A program made the translations under genes and the position numbers. 64,000 bases of DNA from Vreelandella sulfidaeris (lineage in GTDB: Bacteria > Pseudomonadota > Gammaproteobacteria > Pseudomonadales > Halomonadaceae): NCBI GenBank assembly GCA_007182875.1, contig AP019514.1, positions 3,534,001 to 3,598,000 on the forward strand, read 5' to 3'. The notes under the pieces are model-generated. The model did no database searches, was not told the origin of the DNA, and was given only the letters and a program-made list of their open reading frames with translations. Positions 33,570-44,760 of the stretch are shown here, piece by piece (within the stretch, counting starts at the first letter, position 1; the number at the start of each line of letters is the position of its first letter).

Positions 33570-34048
33570 TTACTCGCCTTTGTGGCCTAGGCTCATTAAA
33601 TAGATAGCTGCCGCCAACGCTAACACTGAGAGCGCTAAATAGATGGCGTCGAGCGGCGTGGCAAAGCGGATATCCACCACGGCGCGGAAAAACTCAATAA
33701 TCACCGCCAGAATGACCACACGGGCAATTTTATCTTTTAGTTGATCAAGCGATGCGACGTTAAAGGGTGCCGCGGATAGCGCACTTCCGCTTGATCAATA
33801 CGGGAGACAAATAGCCGGTAAACGCCTAAACCAAATATCAGCAAGACGATGGCAATCAGATAAATATCAACGGCAATAATGATATCGGGCACCAAGGTGT
33901 CATGGATATCTTGAGTGCCGCCCAACAGGTAGTAGCCCAGCACATCGGCCACCACTTTTAAAATATCCACGGTGCCGACGATAAATAGTATTAATGAGCC
34001 CAACAGGCTGGGTATCACCGCAAGCATGACCAAAAGCGTGAATTCCAT
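33570..34048 (-). CDS. yqhA: YqhA/UPF0114 family membrane protein (frameshifted)
   Basis: Small inner-membrane protein of unknown role. Seen: FTLLVMLAVIPSLLGSLILF, VDIYLIAIVLLIFGLGVYRL and, after a break near 33765, NVASLDQLKDKIARVVILAV and DAIYLALSVLALAAAIYLMS. Four likely helices and about 160 residues, as usual for UPF0114. Confidence 0.75.
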
Positions 34049-34142
34049 AGCGCTGTCTCTATGCGCCGCCCCAATGCCCCTGTTCTTCCGGCGGTTTAGG
34101 TGGCGTGGGTGGTGAAGCGTCTGACATTACTCAGTTCCTTGT

Positions 34143-34736
34143 TTAAAGCAGATTCATCGCGATAAAAACGCAGGTGGCGCCGAATAGCGTAAACCCTAGC
34201 AGCAACGCGATACCATCGCGGGCCACCAACCCCAGCCCGAGCAGCGTCAGCGCCAGCCCAGCGCCGTTGGCCGAAAAAGGAATAAACTCCATCGGTGGCA
34301 TCGCCAGAGCGATCAATAAACAGACCACGGCCGTCACGCGGATACCGATATATCCCGTCAGCCACGGCAAGCGAACCCGCAAAAGTCCGTCAATCCAGCG
34401 GGCGGGCTTTTTCATGTAATGAATGCCCTTATCAAATTTTTTGCCTCGAAAGGGAACGCTTCAGCAGCCAACGGGGCAACCAAAACGCTTCACTGCCCGC
34501 CAGTAATTGTACTGATACAAGCAGCACCAGCGCAGCCATTAGCGTCGGCATACCAGGTATATCGCCGATAATAGGGTAAGCGTAATCAGCCCGGCGACCA
34601 GCAATAGCGGCCCAAACGAGCGCCGCCCCACGGCATTAACGACATCATCAACGCTGATTCGAGGAGCGTCCTGCTCCATGTTCTCGATTGAGTCAATTAA
34701 GTCCATTAAATCCGATTCTTCGTTGCGGTTATGCAT
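34143..34736 (-). CDS. exoD: Exopolysaccharide synthesis protein ExoD family (frameshifted)
   Basis: Membrane protein with N-terminal amphipathic part (RISVDDVVNAVGRRSFGPLL) and hydrophobic helices, then a break near 34560, SVQLLAGSEAFWLPRWLLKR, ARWIDGLLRVRLPWLTGYIG and C-terminal LALTLLGLGLVARDGIALLL. This order is typical of ExoD. I chose the ATG at 34736, which overlaps the terB-like stop by 8 bases. About 197 residues. Confidence 0.75.
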
Positions 34737-35192
34737 CGTGGTTATTGCGCTCCTCAATTTGCAGTTTGGTGCGGATAAAATCGCTATGGCTAACATGGAG
34801 CAAATCCGCTAAGCGGCGAATACGGTGTTCTTCTAGCGGGTCAACATTGCCGTCGGCCCAGGCCAGTTGCCACATTTGTGCGACCAGCTCACAGCGCTGG
34901 TCGTAGTTGTAATGCTCTTTGATAAGGCTAACGAACTGATAATGATCGACGGCGTCATCCACTTCCGCCTGAGCAAGCGTCATCAGTTCTTCTACATCGC
35001 TTGCGCTTAGCCGATAGCGCTCAATTAGCATGCTGCGAAGTGCGTCAAGCTCTTCATCGGTGGTGTCGTAGTCAGCGCGGACGATTTCACACAGCAGGGC
35101 GGCAGTCGCCAACTCCAATGTGAGCGTTTGGTTTTCGCGCTGTTCGGGTTGCGCCAGGGTGCGCTGGAAAAATCACTAATGGCGTTCAGCAT
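34729..35192 (-). CDS. TerB-like (tellurite resistance / co-chaperone DjlA-like) domain protein (frameshifted)
   Basis: All-helical acidic protein: MLNAISDF, then after a break near 35165 LELATAALLCEIVRADYDTT, DEELDALRSML, DDAVDHYQFVSLIKEHYNYD, LVAQMWQLAWADGNVDPLEE, HRIRRLADLLHVSHSDFIRT. The paired D-xD/E patterns are those of the TerB fold, probably metal binding. AGGAG lies upstream. About 153 residues. Confidence 0.75.
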
Positions 35193-35227
35193 CGGGGTCT
35201 CCTGAGTAGGTGCAGCTCGTCCTTAGC

Positions 35228-36229
35228 TTAGTCCTGTTTGGTGAGCTGTTCTCTCAATTGTTTGGGCACTTGCTTGATAATCAGACGATCCTGAGCAGCG
35301 TCGTACTCAATGCTTGAGCCAAGCAGATGTGAGTCAAAACTAATCGAGACCCCGGAACGCCCCGTAAAGCGGCGAAACTGGCTCAAGGTGCGTTTATCGG
35401 GGGGATTTCTGGCGAGAGCCCGTAATCGGCGTTGCGTATATGCTCGTAAAGGCTTTTGGCTGCTGTTCGTTAACCAGCCCGGAAAGCTCTTCCAAGGTCA
35501 TTGGCTCACCACGGCGAAGCTGCTCATTAGCGTAGTCCACTAGCGTATCGGTTTTTCGCGACTGACCTCGTCATCAAAATCCTCTTTCTCGACGTAGTCG
35601 CTAAACGCTTTGAGCAGCGTGCGCGTTTCCGCCGGAGCATCGACTCCCTCTTCCATCCCCAGCAGCGAGATCAACCCTTCTGCGAGTTTTTTTACCGCCG
35701 CGGTCTTTTAAGAAAGAGACATACTGCGCATTCGGCGCATCGCTCTGCCACTGGGTGAGGTTAATTCGCGCCGCGAGGGTGAGCTGGCTGGTGTTGAGCT
35801 GCGCGGCGGGCACCGCTTGGTGATCGCTATTGATACCGATCCCTTCGCGCTGATGCACTAAGGCTACCAACAGAGTTTCCGTATCGCCCTGGCGCTGGTG
35901 GCTGATCACTAAGTAACCACTTACCGACAACTGCTCTTGAAGTTGCTTAGCGAGACGCTCAGCCAGCGCAACTGAGAATTCAGCAAAGCTTTTGTCACCC
36001 GCAAGGTAATCGCGCAGCCACATGGCCAGCGGCCCGGCCTGTTCGCCCTCTTCGGCAAAGCGCCCCAGCCTTTGGGCTTGGTGTTATAGGTGTCATTGAG
36101 CGCACCCACCAGGCTTGACATCACCGGGTCGTCGCCGGACTCAGATGAGCCGGGCGCAGCGGCCAGGGTTAAGCGCTCACCGTCAAGCGTGGGGTCAAGG
36201 CGGTGCACTATACTTTGCAGTAACGGCAT
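35228..36229 (-). CDS. yejK: Nucleoid-associated protein YejK/NdpA (frameshifted)
   Basis: N-terminus [20 protein letters not shown], then [53 protein letters not shown], and after breaks [40 protein letters not shown], ending [13 protein letters not shown]. Breaks near 36060, 35700, 35565 and 35450. About 333 residues. Nucleoid-associated cytoplasmic protein; precise role in this organism unknown. Confidence 0.8.
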
Positions 36230-36279
36230 AGGGGCCTGCTAGTTTCCAGAGGTTCGTTTTAAAGATGGCTAAACGTGAA

Positions 36280-37039
36280 TTAGGGTTTTAGGCGGTAGCC
36301 GGTGCGAAAAATCCAGCCAATCGTGGCCAGGCAAGCCACCAGGAACAGGGCGATCATGCCCACACTTGCCACTAAGCTGACATCGCTAATACCGTAAAGC
36401 TCCAGCGAAAGCCGCTCACCAAATACACCACGGGGTTGGCCAAGGTGATGGTTTGCCAAAAGGTGGCAGCATATCGATGGAGTAGAAACTGCCGCCTAAA
36501 AAGGTCAGCGGGGTAATCACTAGCAGCGGCACCAGTTGCAGCCGATCAAAGCCATCCGCCCAGATACCGATGATAAAGCCGAGCAGGCTAAAGGTGACCG
36601 CGGTAAGCACCAAGAAGGTCAGCATCCAAAACGGGTGGGCAATTTCCAGCGGTACGAAAAATTTGAGGTCGCCAGAATGAGTAGCCCCAACAGTATCGAT
36701 TTCGAGGCCGCCGCCCCTACGTAACCAATCACAATCTCTAAGTGTGAAATTGGCGCTGAAAGCAGCTCGTAAATGCTGCCCGAGAACTTGGGGAAAAAAA
36801 ATGCCGAAGGACGCGTTTGAAACACTCTGCGTTAACAGCATTAACATAATCAGACCCGGCACGATAAAGGCACCATAGCTGACCCCGTTGACCTCACTGA
36901 TTCTTGAGCCGATCGCCGCGCCAAACACCACGAAGTAGAGCGACGTAGAAATGACCGGCGAGACAATACTTTGCAGTAGCGTGCGGCGCGTGCGCGCCAT
37001 TTCCGCCATATAGATGGCGCGAACAGGATGCAGGTTCAT
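36280..37039 (-). CDS. ABC-2 type exporter permease, YadH-like (frameshifted)
   Basis: [60 protein letters not shown], then across breaks near 36800 and 36670 [20 protein letters not shown], and [20 protein letters not shown], ending with [16 protein letters not shown] and a last helix. Six helices, about 253 residues. Pairs with the ATPase whose stop overlaps this start (ATGA). Substrate unknown. Confidence 0.82.
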
Positions 37040-37971
37040 GCGCGCTCCTTAACCAAATCAACGAAGATATCTTCAAGCGAGCTCTGCCGGGTGTTCAGGT
37101 CTTTAAACGTGACACCTTCCCGCTCTAGTGCGGTTAATAGCTCAGAAATCGCGTGACTATCCTCTTCCTGGCTACCGTCGTAGGTATAAATCAGTTCATG
37201 CCCTTCAGCCGCTAGGCTCAGCTCAAAGCGTTGCAGGTTGGCAGGCACCTCGGTTAATGGGTTGTGCAGGTTAAGGGTCAATTGCTTACCGCCCAACTTG
37301 CTCATCAAGGCGGCTTTCTCTTCCACCAGCACCAGCTCGCCGCGGTTAATGACGCCGATACGGTCTGCCATCTCTTCGGCTTCTTCAATGTAGTGGGTGG
37401 TTAGAATGATAGTAACGCCGTTATCGCGTAGTTGGCGCACCACGTCCCACATCTCACGGCGCAGTTCAACATCGACTCCGGCGGTGGGCTCATCCAGAAA
37501 CAAAATGCGTGGCTCATGCGAGAGCGCTTTGGCGATCAGCACGCGACGCTTCATGCCACCCGAAAGCGTCATTAGGCGGTTGTTGCGCTTATCCCAAAGC
37601 GCCAGCGACTTGAGCACTTTCTCGATATGCGCAGGATTAGGCGCTTTACCAAACAAGCCGCGGCTAAAACTGACGGTGTTCCAGACGGTTTCAAACGCTT
37701 CGTTGGTGAGCTCTTGGGGCACCAACCCAATGCGTTCGCGAGCCTGACGGTAGTGGGTAATATTATCGAAACCATCTACCCATACATGACCGGCAGTTGG
37801 ATTGACCAAACCGCATACCACACTGATGAGCGTGGTTTTACCCGCCCCATTGGGGCCGAGCAGGGCAAAAATTTCGCCACGTTGAATCGTTAAATCAATG
37901 TGGGTTAACGCCTGAAAGCCACCCTCGTAGGTTTTATTCAGGCCGTTAATGGTAATAATCGGGTCGTTCAA
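37036..37971 (-). CDS. ABC-2 exporter ATP-binding protein, YadG-like
   Basis: Uninterrupted, 311 residues. Walker [20 protein letters not shown] loop [14 protein letters not shown], signature [17 protein letters not shown], Walker [19 protein letters not shown] loop [16 protein letters not shown]. The C-terminal 80 residues form the usual YadG-type extension ([19 protein letters not shown]). First gene of the two-gene operon. Confidence 0.88.
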   Translation of the reverse strand: MNDPIITINGLNKTYEGGFQALTHIDLTIQRGEIFALLGPNGAGKTTLISVVCGLVNPTAGHVWVDGFDNITHYRQARERIGLVPQELTNEAFETVWNTVSFSRGLFGKAPNPAHIEKVLKSLALWDKRNNRLMTLSGGMKRRVLIAKALSHEPRILFLDEPTAGVDVELRREMWDVVRQLRDNGVTIILTTHYIEEAEEMADRIGVINRGELVLVEEKAALMSKLGGKQLTLNLHNPLTEVPANLQRFELSLAAEGHELIYTYDGSQEEDSHAISELLTALEREGVTFKDLNTRQSSLEDIFVDLVKERA

Positions 37972-38054
37972 GGCGTACTCCTCACACCGCGATCGAGTGA
38001 CCGCGGCGCTTGACGGCCTTTTAGGCGAAATTAAGAGTGTTTGGTTAGGAAAAG

Positions 38055-38332
38055 TTAAGTGCGGCTGGTAACTTCTAGTAGGTGATAACCAAACTGGGTT
38101 TTCACCGGGCCGTGCACTTGGCCGACCTCGTCATTGAAGACAACCTTATCGAACTCAGGCACCATTTGGCCGGGGCCAAAGCTGCCGAGGTCGCCACCTT
38201 GGCGGCTGGAGGGCAGCTGGAGTGCTCTTTGGCGACTTCAGCAAAGTCGCGACCGTTTTGAATTTCTTCTTTGAGTGCTAGGCACTGCTCTTCGCTGCTG
38301 ACTAGAATGTGGCGGGCGCTGGCTTGTGTCAT
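38055..38332 (-). CDS. ppiC: Parvulin peptidyl-prolyl isomerase PpiC (frameshifted)
   Basis: Single-domain cytoplasmic parvulin of about 92 residues: [33 protein letters not shown], and after a break near 38205 [38 protein letters not shown]. No signal peptide. Stands between the exporter operon and the class A hydrolase. Confidence 0.85.
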
Positions 38333-38380
38333 AGGTTGCTCCTAACTAAGTCTGTTCTGAGGGTCATTCGGGGCGATAGT

Positions 38381-39481
38381 TTACCACGGCTTACCCAGGG
38401 CTCCGCTATAGCGCAACGCTTCACCTACCTTGGCCAAGACGCGTTCGTGGGCGCTTACCGCCGCTGGCCCGCGAGCACAGCTAACGATCACCCAAGGCCC
38501 TTCGTTGGTAGTCTCAGCGTCGGCACGCTCGGCAATACCGGCATCGCAGCTACGTCTCTGCTGAGTGCCGGTTTTATGGGCGAAGCTTACGCCGTTGCCA
38601 AGGCCCGCCTTAAGACGCCGCTTGCCGGAGCGGGTTCCCTGCATCACCGCTAATAGCGTTTGTCGCTGCTCGGCGCTTAAGTCATCTAGACCGCCGTGCA
38701 GACTAGCCAGTAGGCCGCCAAAGGCGCGTAAGGTGCCCACATTTTCGCCGGTAGCTTCATAGGCATCAAAGGCGTGATCGTAATCAGGCTGGGTGAAAGA
38801 TTCTGTGCTAACGCCTAGCGCGCGGGCCAACGCCTGGGGCGCTGGCTTACCGAACGCTGCCGCAGGGCGATAAAATCCATGCCGCCAAGCGCGCGTGCAT
38901 CCGGGTGCAGCTCGCCATAAACGCCTTGGCGAACACCGACCAGTTTTGAGATGGGCCCGATGTTATCGGGGTCGCCACCACTTGCCGCTATCATCTTACG
39001 CGCGCGCTGATTCACCCTTCAAGCCCTACCCGATCAATCAACATATCCGTGGCGGTGTTATCGCTGACGGTGATCATTTGCTCCATCAAGTAACGAATGG
39101 AGATCGGTGTGCCGGGGTCGTGCCAGTTGGTAGATCCCGCGCCGTCGACAAAATCACTTTGGGCAAGCATTAGCCGTTCATCCAGCGTTAGGGCGCCTGC
39201 CTGACGTTCGGCCAGCACCTGCGCCGCCACCGGTATTTTAATCAGCGAGGCTAAATACCAAGAGGCATCGGCACGCCAGGAAAATGCTTCACCGCTGGCG
39301 AGGTTCTGTACATAAACGCCAAGCTCGCCCTCAAAGACGCCTTCGATAGCCTTCAAGCGCGCAGTTAAATCGCCTTGCCAAGCGCTCTTTTATCTACCTC
39401 ATAGTACCAATTTGTCTCATACCCATCGGCCTGCACGGGTAGTGCCATCAGCAGCACTACAGCCATAAGCCCGCGTTGCAT
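38381..39481 (-). CDS. Exported class A beta-lactamase-like serine hydrolase (frameshifted)
   Basis: Signal peptide MQRGLMAVVLLMALPVQADG. Class A landmarks: WYLASLIKIPVAAQVLAERQ (SxxK), VSDNTATDMLIDRVGLEG (SDN), and FAHKTGTQQR (KTG). Breaks near 39365, 39012 and 38830, and possibly near 38550. About 365 residues, longer than classical class A enzymes. It may be a real beta-lactamase or a related peptidase/esterase; the motif Glu of the omega loop could not be placed with confidence. Confidence 0.72.
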
Positions 39482-39522
39482 CCAGTGTCGCAAATCGTTA
39501 CTCCAGCCGTTATTAATCGCTT

Positions 39523-40644
39523 TTAGCGGTGGTTAGCCATCCAGCGGGTTAGCCAAATCCACGCTGCGGCGCCAAGTATCAACAGGCCACCTGCGCCAAG
39601 TGCCTGTGGATAGCTATACATTCCTTCGCCTTCTAGCAAAAGCGCAGCACTAGAAAAATCATCACAATATGAAAATAAACGCCTTGAGGGCATCGGAGCC
39701 GACAATCGTTAGCGGCATTAATGCCTTTGCTGCTTTAGCGCCGCCCGCCAGAGCAAGGGCTAACAACACCAAGGCGCCGCCTAGACTAAACAGCATAAAC
39801 TCAAGCCCTGGTGGGTGTTTACCCACATTGTTGGCCACTGCCAGCATCGCTGCGTGCACATCACCGCTGGCAAAAGCCAAACCATAGAACCCTGCAATCA
39901 TCAGCGCGCCCAGGCCCAATAGCGTAAGCACTAAACGCCGGCGAGAGGTGGGTTCAAAATAGCAGCGGAGTAGCGCCTCGCCGATAAGCAGCCCGACTAG
40001 AATCAATGGCGCTCGGCTAATTTGCCCCCAGGTGTAGTGGTCTTCATGATCCACCAATAAGGCTTTCAGAATATCGTTGCCGCCAAAGGTAAGACTCTGC
40101 AGCCAGACGGTCAGTGCGGTTAACGCACCAATCGTCGCTAGGCGGCTCCACAGCGGCGCTCGCGCCCACAGTGGCAGTATCAACGGCACCCATAAGAGCG
40201 CAATAGCGTAGAAGCCTAAGATTTCGACCCAGATCGCAAAACGCCCATAGAGCAACGCATCGACAATTTCATTGGGTGGGTAGTAAGGGAGCATTTCAAA
40301 GACAGTCAGCGCCTTGTACCAGAACCATACTTCTACGGCACGTAGCCAGAGCTTTAAGCGGCGCCTTGGCCAATCGTCACTTTGGGTATGCAAAGAAACG
40401 CCACGGCCAGCGCGATGCCAAACACCATAATAAACAGCGAAGAGGAGAACTTGGTCAGAAAATGGATCGGCACCATTCCCCAATCTGGCACATTACGAAT
40501 GCCGACGAGACCGCTGATGGCGTGGCTTATGATCATTAAGCCAATGGCTAGACCACGTGCCAAATCAATCGCTTCTATACGGCCTTCCGCTTTGGGCAGT
40601 TGGGGCTTGTCTGTCCATTTTACGGGCATCCAATTCAGCGGCAT
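39523..40644 (-). CDS. Multi-pass membrane protein, DUF1624/HGSNAT-like acyltransferase (frameshifted)
   Basis: The cytoplasmic start, KAEGRIEAIDLARGLAIGLM, followed by IISHAISGL matches the N-terminal motif of heparan-alpha-glucosaminide acetyltransferase-like (DUF1624) proteins. Then FLTKFSSSLFIMVFGIALAV, a break near 40375, many helices (YAIALLWVPLILPLWARAPL, RAPLILVGLLIGEALLRCYF), another near 39665 and a last helix (GAGGLLILGAAAWIWLTRWM). About 373 residues. Substrate unknown. Confidence 0.6.
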
Positions 40645-40730
40645 CGAAACGTCCTTGTAAGGGCAAGGATCAAATCATTACGCAAAACGAGGCGTTACAC
40701 CATAGCGAGGCCTCCCCTAACCCCCCCCCC

Positions 40731-40790
40731 TCATCTACCGTTAGTTCCTGGCCGGTAATAGCCTAGCTTTCGGCGCTGGCTAAAACAGCA
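40731..40790 (-). pseudogene. Remnant of an SDR dehydrogenase C-terminus
   Basis: The minus strand reads AVLASAES-stop-AITGQELTVD. The intact SDR 900 bases away ends AVLFLASNESQAISGQALTVDAGWG (compare FLASNESQAISGQALTVD), and the DNA of the two tails is visibly similar. No other part of the gene is present. A run of ten C follows at 40721-40730. It looks like the relic of a tandem copy. Confidence 0.55.
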
Positions 40791-40837
40791 CGCGGGCATC
40801 ACCACTAAAAGCAGCGCTCAGCATGGCACATAACGCA

Positions 40838-40862
40838 AAATGCCCCGCTAGGCGGGGCATTT
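40838..40862. terminator. Terminator
   Basis: AAATGCCCCGC / GCGGGGCATTT, 11-base arms with a TAG loop. It lies about 140 bases downstream of the acidic protein gene on the minus strand and is probably its terminator; symmetrical enough to act both ways. Confidence 0.65.
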
Positions 40863-41000
40863 GAGACTCATCAAGGTATTTGAGGAATTACACTTTTAAA
40901 TAAATAGCATTGCAGCAAATAACAGATCGAATCTTTATTGGATTCATCTAAAACAATTTTACCTGCTGCTGATAATATCCTCAAAACCTAGAACAAAGTC

Positions 41001-41386
41001 TTATTCTTCATCATCATCTTCATCAAGATCAGGCTGACCACGCGTTCCGGTATCTACGTCAGTTTGCCCGCCAGTACCAGGAATCGGTTCGTCGTCGCCT
41101 TCATCGCCAGTGGAAACCTCTACACCTTGCTCATCTAGATCAGATTGCTGGCGAGTCCCTGTTTTCGGGTCGTCTACATCGTGACCGACGGTAGGATCTT
41201 GGTCTGAACCTTCTTCAAATTCAGAAGAATTCGTTAAACCTTCCTCATTATTAATATCAGTTTCTTGCTTAGTACCAGTTTTCGGCTCGTCATCATCCTG
41301 CATCTCTGCAAAAGCTAACGGGCTGGCCATCAAAGCAAAAGATACGCCTAGAATGCCTAGTTTTTGAAAGAATCCTTCTTCATCAT
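41001..41386 (-). CDS. Exported, very acidic repeat protein (frameshifted at the start)
   Basis: ATG at 41386 with TAGGAGAAGG upstream; one lost A near 41365 restores MMKKDSF-KKLGILGVSFAL and a signal peptide ending LAFA. The mature part of about 100 residues is almost all Asp, Glu, Gly, Thr, Gln and carries three degenerate repeats: PKTGTKQETDINNEEG, PKTGTRQQSDLDEQG and DTGTRGQPDLDEDDDEE. No Cys, few hydrophobic residues. Likely disordered and perhaps calcium or cation binding in the periplasm or outside the cell. Family not recognised. Confidence 0.6.
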
Positions 41387-41638
41387 GATACCTTCTCCTA
41401 TTTGGCTTCACTTGCAAGGTAAGATTTAACTTACTCTACCTGTACAGAAGTTAAACTAGTAGATGAATCTGTATCGGTCAAGCGATAGTAGGTAGTAATT
41501 TAAAATTTCCATCACCTACCACAGTTGATATGTCACCACTAACAGCATGAGATAAATACTCAATGTAGTAACTCATCAAGTAGCCATCCACTCCTTTCTT
41601 AACGCCAAGATTATTTACATCATTGCCTGCATTTTCAC
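41387..41638. other. Intergenic region with no recognisable gene
   Basis: About 250 AT-rich bases between the acidic protein start and the SDR stop. It must hold the promoter of the acidic protein gene; I see no gene or strong repeat. Confidence 0.4.
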
Positions 41639-42409
41639 CTAACCCCAGCCAGCATCTACCGTCAATGCCTGGCCTGAGATTGCCTGGCTTTCGTTGCTGG
41701 CTAAAAACAGTACGGCAGGTGCGATATGCTGGGGCTCAAGGCGCATTTTTAGGCACTGGCGCTCTTGAATGGTGATTTCGTCCTCGGGACTAATCCACTT
41801 TTCGAGCTGACGTTCGGTCATCACCGCGCCGGGCACCAGAGTATTAACGCGGATATTATGCTCACCCAGGTCCCGTGCCAGGCTGCGGGTAAGCCCGTGC
41901 ACTGCCGCTTTAGCAGTCACATAAGCGGGCAAACCACCCAGCGCCATTTGCACGCTAACCGAGCCAAAGTTGATGATCGAACCACCGCCGGCTTGCATCA
42001 TTTGTTCAGCAGCGGCTTGAGCGGCAAAGAACATCGGCCGCAGATTGAGCGACATGCGCTCATCCCAATAGGCAACATCGACATCCTGCCAGGCGTGGCG
42101 GTCATCACTAGCCGCATTGTTAATCAGGGTATGGATTGGCCCGAGGTGCTGGCCGGTCTCGGCGATAACCTGCTGTAGGCTTGACACATCGCGAATATCA
42201 CAGTGATGAAAGCGCGGCGCTTCGCCTGTCTCGGCGCTTAGTTCCGAGACCAACGCCTCACTGGCTTCATCGTCGATATCGACAAACACCACCCGGGCGC
42301 CCTGGTGATGAAAGGCGCGGGTAAGCGAAGCTCCGATGCCACTGCCACCGCCGGTAATAAAAACCACCCGCTGCTCAAGGCTCGCATAGCGCGCTGAAGG
42401 TTGGTTCAT
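41639..42409 (-). CDS. SDR family oxidoreductase, probably sugar 1-dehydrogenase
   Basis: Uninterrupted, about 256 residues from MNQPSARYAS (an ATG at 42427 is also open). Classical SDR: VVFITGGGSGIGASLTRAFH, VFVDIDDEASEAL, HCDIRDVSSL, TLINNAASDDRH (NNAA), SIINFGSVSVQMALGGLPAY-VTAK (Ser...Tyr-x3-Lys), NTLVPGAVMTERQLEKW, LFLASNESQAISGQALTVDA. Resembles NAD-linked aldose 1-dehydrogenases. Last gene of the sugar import operon. Confidence 0.75.
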   Translation of the reverse strand: MNQPSARYASLEQRVVFITGGGSGIGASLTRAFHHQGARVVFVDIDDEASEALVSELSAETGEAPRFHHCDIRDVSSLQQVIAETGQHLGPIHTLINNAASDDRHAWQDVDVAYWDERMSLNLRPMFFAAQAAAEQMMQAGGGSIINFGSVSVQMALGGLPAYVTAKAAVHGLTRSLARDLGEHNIRVNTLVPGAVMTERQLEKWISPEDEITIQERQCLKMRLEPQHIAPAVLFLASNESQAISGQALTVDAGWG

Positions 42410-42451
42410 AGGTGTCTCTCTTCCCATTATTGTTATTGCCGAAGACCGTTT

Positions 42452-43613
42452 CTACATATCCACCCACTGCCCACCGGCGGCGGACGAGGCCAGTGCGCGG
42501 GTAATGAACGTCAAACCATCGACACCATCAGTGACGCCGGGCGTTGGCATCGCCACTGCGTTGGCACTTTCCCCGCGTTGATGGGCATGAATCTGCACGG
42601 CGAAATCACGATAAAGCTGAGCAAACGCCTCCAGGTAGCCTTCCGGATGCCCCGGTGGAATACGCGCGGCTGCCAAGGCGGCATCCCCAGGCCGGGGCCG
42701 TTGCGGGTCAATAGCCGCGTGGGCTCACCCAGCGGCGAATGCTCCAACTGATTGGGATTTTCCTGGCGCCAGGCAAGGCCACCTTTGCTGCCATAAACGC
42801 GCAGCTGCAGGTCGTTTTCGTTGCCCGGTGCGACCTGGCTCGACCACAGCATGCCCCGCGCGCCGCCCTTGAAGCGCAGCAGCATATGTACGTTGTCATC
42901 CAACGCTCGCCCTTCGACAAAGGTGTGCATATCGGCGGCGAGTGACTCCAGTTGCAACCCGGTAACGTAGCGCGCCAAGTGGTAGGCGTGGGTGCCAATA
43001 TCGCCCAAACAACCTGCCGGGCCGCTGCGTTTGGGGTCGGTGCGCCACTCGGCCTGCTTCACCCCGCTCTCTCTAACCGGGTGGAAAGCCAGTCTTGCGG
43101 GTACTCCACCTGGACCACGCGCAGCTCGCCCAGCTCACCGTTGGCGATCATCTCTCTAGCCTGGCGAACCAGCGAGTAGCCGGAGTAGTTATGGGTCAAG
43201 CCAAAGAACAGTCCCGTCCGTTCCACCAGCTCGGCGAGGGTTTGCGCCTCGTCCAGGGTGATCGTCATTGGCTTATCGCAGATCACGTGAAAGCCCGCTT
43301 CGAGAAAGGTGCGCGCTACGTCGAAGTGCACATGGTTGGGGGTCACAATGGCGACCACATCAATGCCGTCTGATCGCTTACGCTCCGCTTCGGCCATGGT
43401 TTGATAATCGGGATAGGCCCGATCAGCGGCCACGTGCAGCTCAGCAGCGGCGGCCCGGCTGCGATCAGGGTCAGAGGCAAAGGCGCCGGCCACCAGCTCA
43501 AAGTGGTCATCCAGTCGGGCGGCGATACGGTGCACCCGCCGATAAACGCTCCCCTGGCCACCGCCGACCATGCCCAGGCGCAGCCGACGCGGCGTGTCGT
43601 GTTGAGTGCTCAT
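42452..43613 (-). CDS. Gfo/Idh/MocA family oxidoreductase (frameshifted)
   Basis: NAD(P)-binding LRLGMVGGGQGSVYRRVHRI, VAIVTPNHVHFDVARTFLEA, HVICDKPMTITLDEAQTLAE (EKP-like as DKP), FFGLTHNYSGYSLVRQAREM, then after a break near 43065 DIGTHAYHLARYVTG and LRVYGSKGGLAWRQENPNQL; a second break near 42690 leads to PPGHPEGYLEAFAQLYRDFA. About 387 residues. Acts on a sugar or polyol, partner of the TIM-barrel protein upstream. Confidence 0.8.
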
Positions 43614-43671
43614 GTCGTATTGCCCTCCGCTGTCGTTGAATTAATGGGGTTGAATTAATTGAGGCACGTTA

Positions 43672-44723
43672 TTAAAGACCGAGGATGCGCCGATTGGCGG
43701 CCTGGTCGGAGCCGCCGTCGGCGAAGTCATCAAACGCCCGCTCGGTGACCTCAATAATGTGGTCGCGAATAAAGGTGGCGCCTTCGCGAGCACCGACTTC
43801 TGGATGCTTCAAGCAGCACTCCCACTCCAGCACCGCCCAGCCGTGGTAGTCGTTGGCCGCCATCCACGAGAAGATCGCCTTGAAGTCGATCTGGCCATCG
43901 CCCAGGGAGCGGAAACGGCCCGCACGCTGCGTCCACGCCTGATAGCCGGAGTAGACGCCCTGCTTGGGGTTGGGGTTAAACTCGGCGTCCTTAACGTGAA
44001 ACATCTGAATATGATCGCGGTACACGTCCAGAAAGCCGCGGTAGTCGAGCTGCTGCAGAATCAGGTGACTGGGGTCATAAAGAACGTGGCAACGCGGATG
44101 ATTGCCGACCCGTTCGAGGAACATCTCAAAGGTGATGCCGTCGTGGAGATCTTCGCCGGGGTGGATCTCGTAGCAGAGGTTCACCCCGCCTCGTCAAAGG
44201 CGTCCAGAATCGGCCGCCAGCGTTTCGCCAGCTCATCGAACGCGGTTTCGATCAATCCTGCCGGGCGCTGGGGCCAAGGATAGACGTACGGCCACGCCAG
44301 CGAGCCCGAAAAGGTGCCGTGGTCGGTTAGGCCGAGGTTTTGTGATGCCTGGGCAGCAAGCTTTAGCTGTTCGACGGCCCACGCCTGGCGCGCTTTGGGA
44401 TTACCGCGCACTTCGGGTACTGCAAAGCCATCGAACATCTCATCATAAGCCGGGTGCACCGCCACCAACTGGCCCTGAAGGTGGGTGGAGAGTTCGGTGA
44501 GTGCTAAGCCGTGTTCAGCCAGGGTGCCTTTGATCTCATCGCAGTAGGTGCGGCTTTCAGCGGCGCGCTTTAAATCGAATAGGCGGGCATCCCAACTGGG
44601 AATTTGCACACCTTTATAACCTAACCCTGCCGCCCAGGCCGCAATGCTATCCAGGCTATTAAAAGGTGTATCGTCACCGGCGAACTGGGCGAGAAAGAGC
44701 GCTGGCCCTTTGATGGTTTTCAT
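43672..44723 (-). CDS. Sugar phosphate isomerase/epimerase (TIM barrel, frameshifted)
   Basis: Xylose-isomerase-like TIM barrel: FLAQFAGDDTPFNSLDSIAA, WAAGLGYKGVQIPSWDARLF, LTELSTHLQGQLVAVHPAYD, then a lost G near 44186 (DEAG-VNLCYEIHPGEDLHDG), HVLYDPSHLILQQLDYRGFL, IQMFHVKDAEFNPNPKQGVY, AVLEWECCLKHPE. Metal-ligand residues (E in YEIHP, D/H in YDPSH, H in FHVKD, E in LEWEC) are in place. About 350 residues. Exact reaction unknown. Confidence 0.8.
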
Positions 44724-44760
44724 AGGACTCTCTCAATATTGTTTGGATTAAGCGCTTAGG

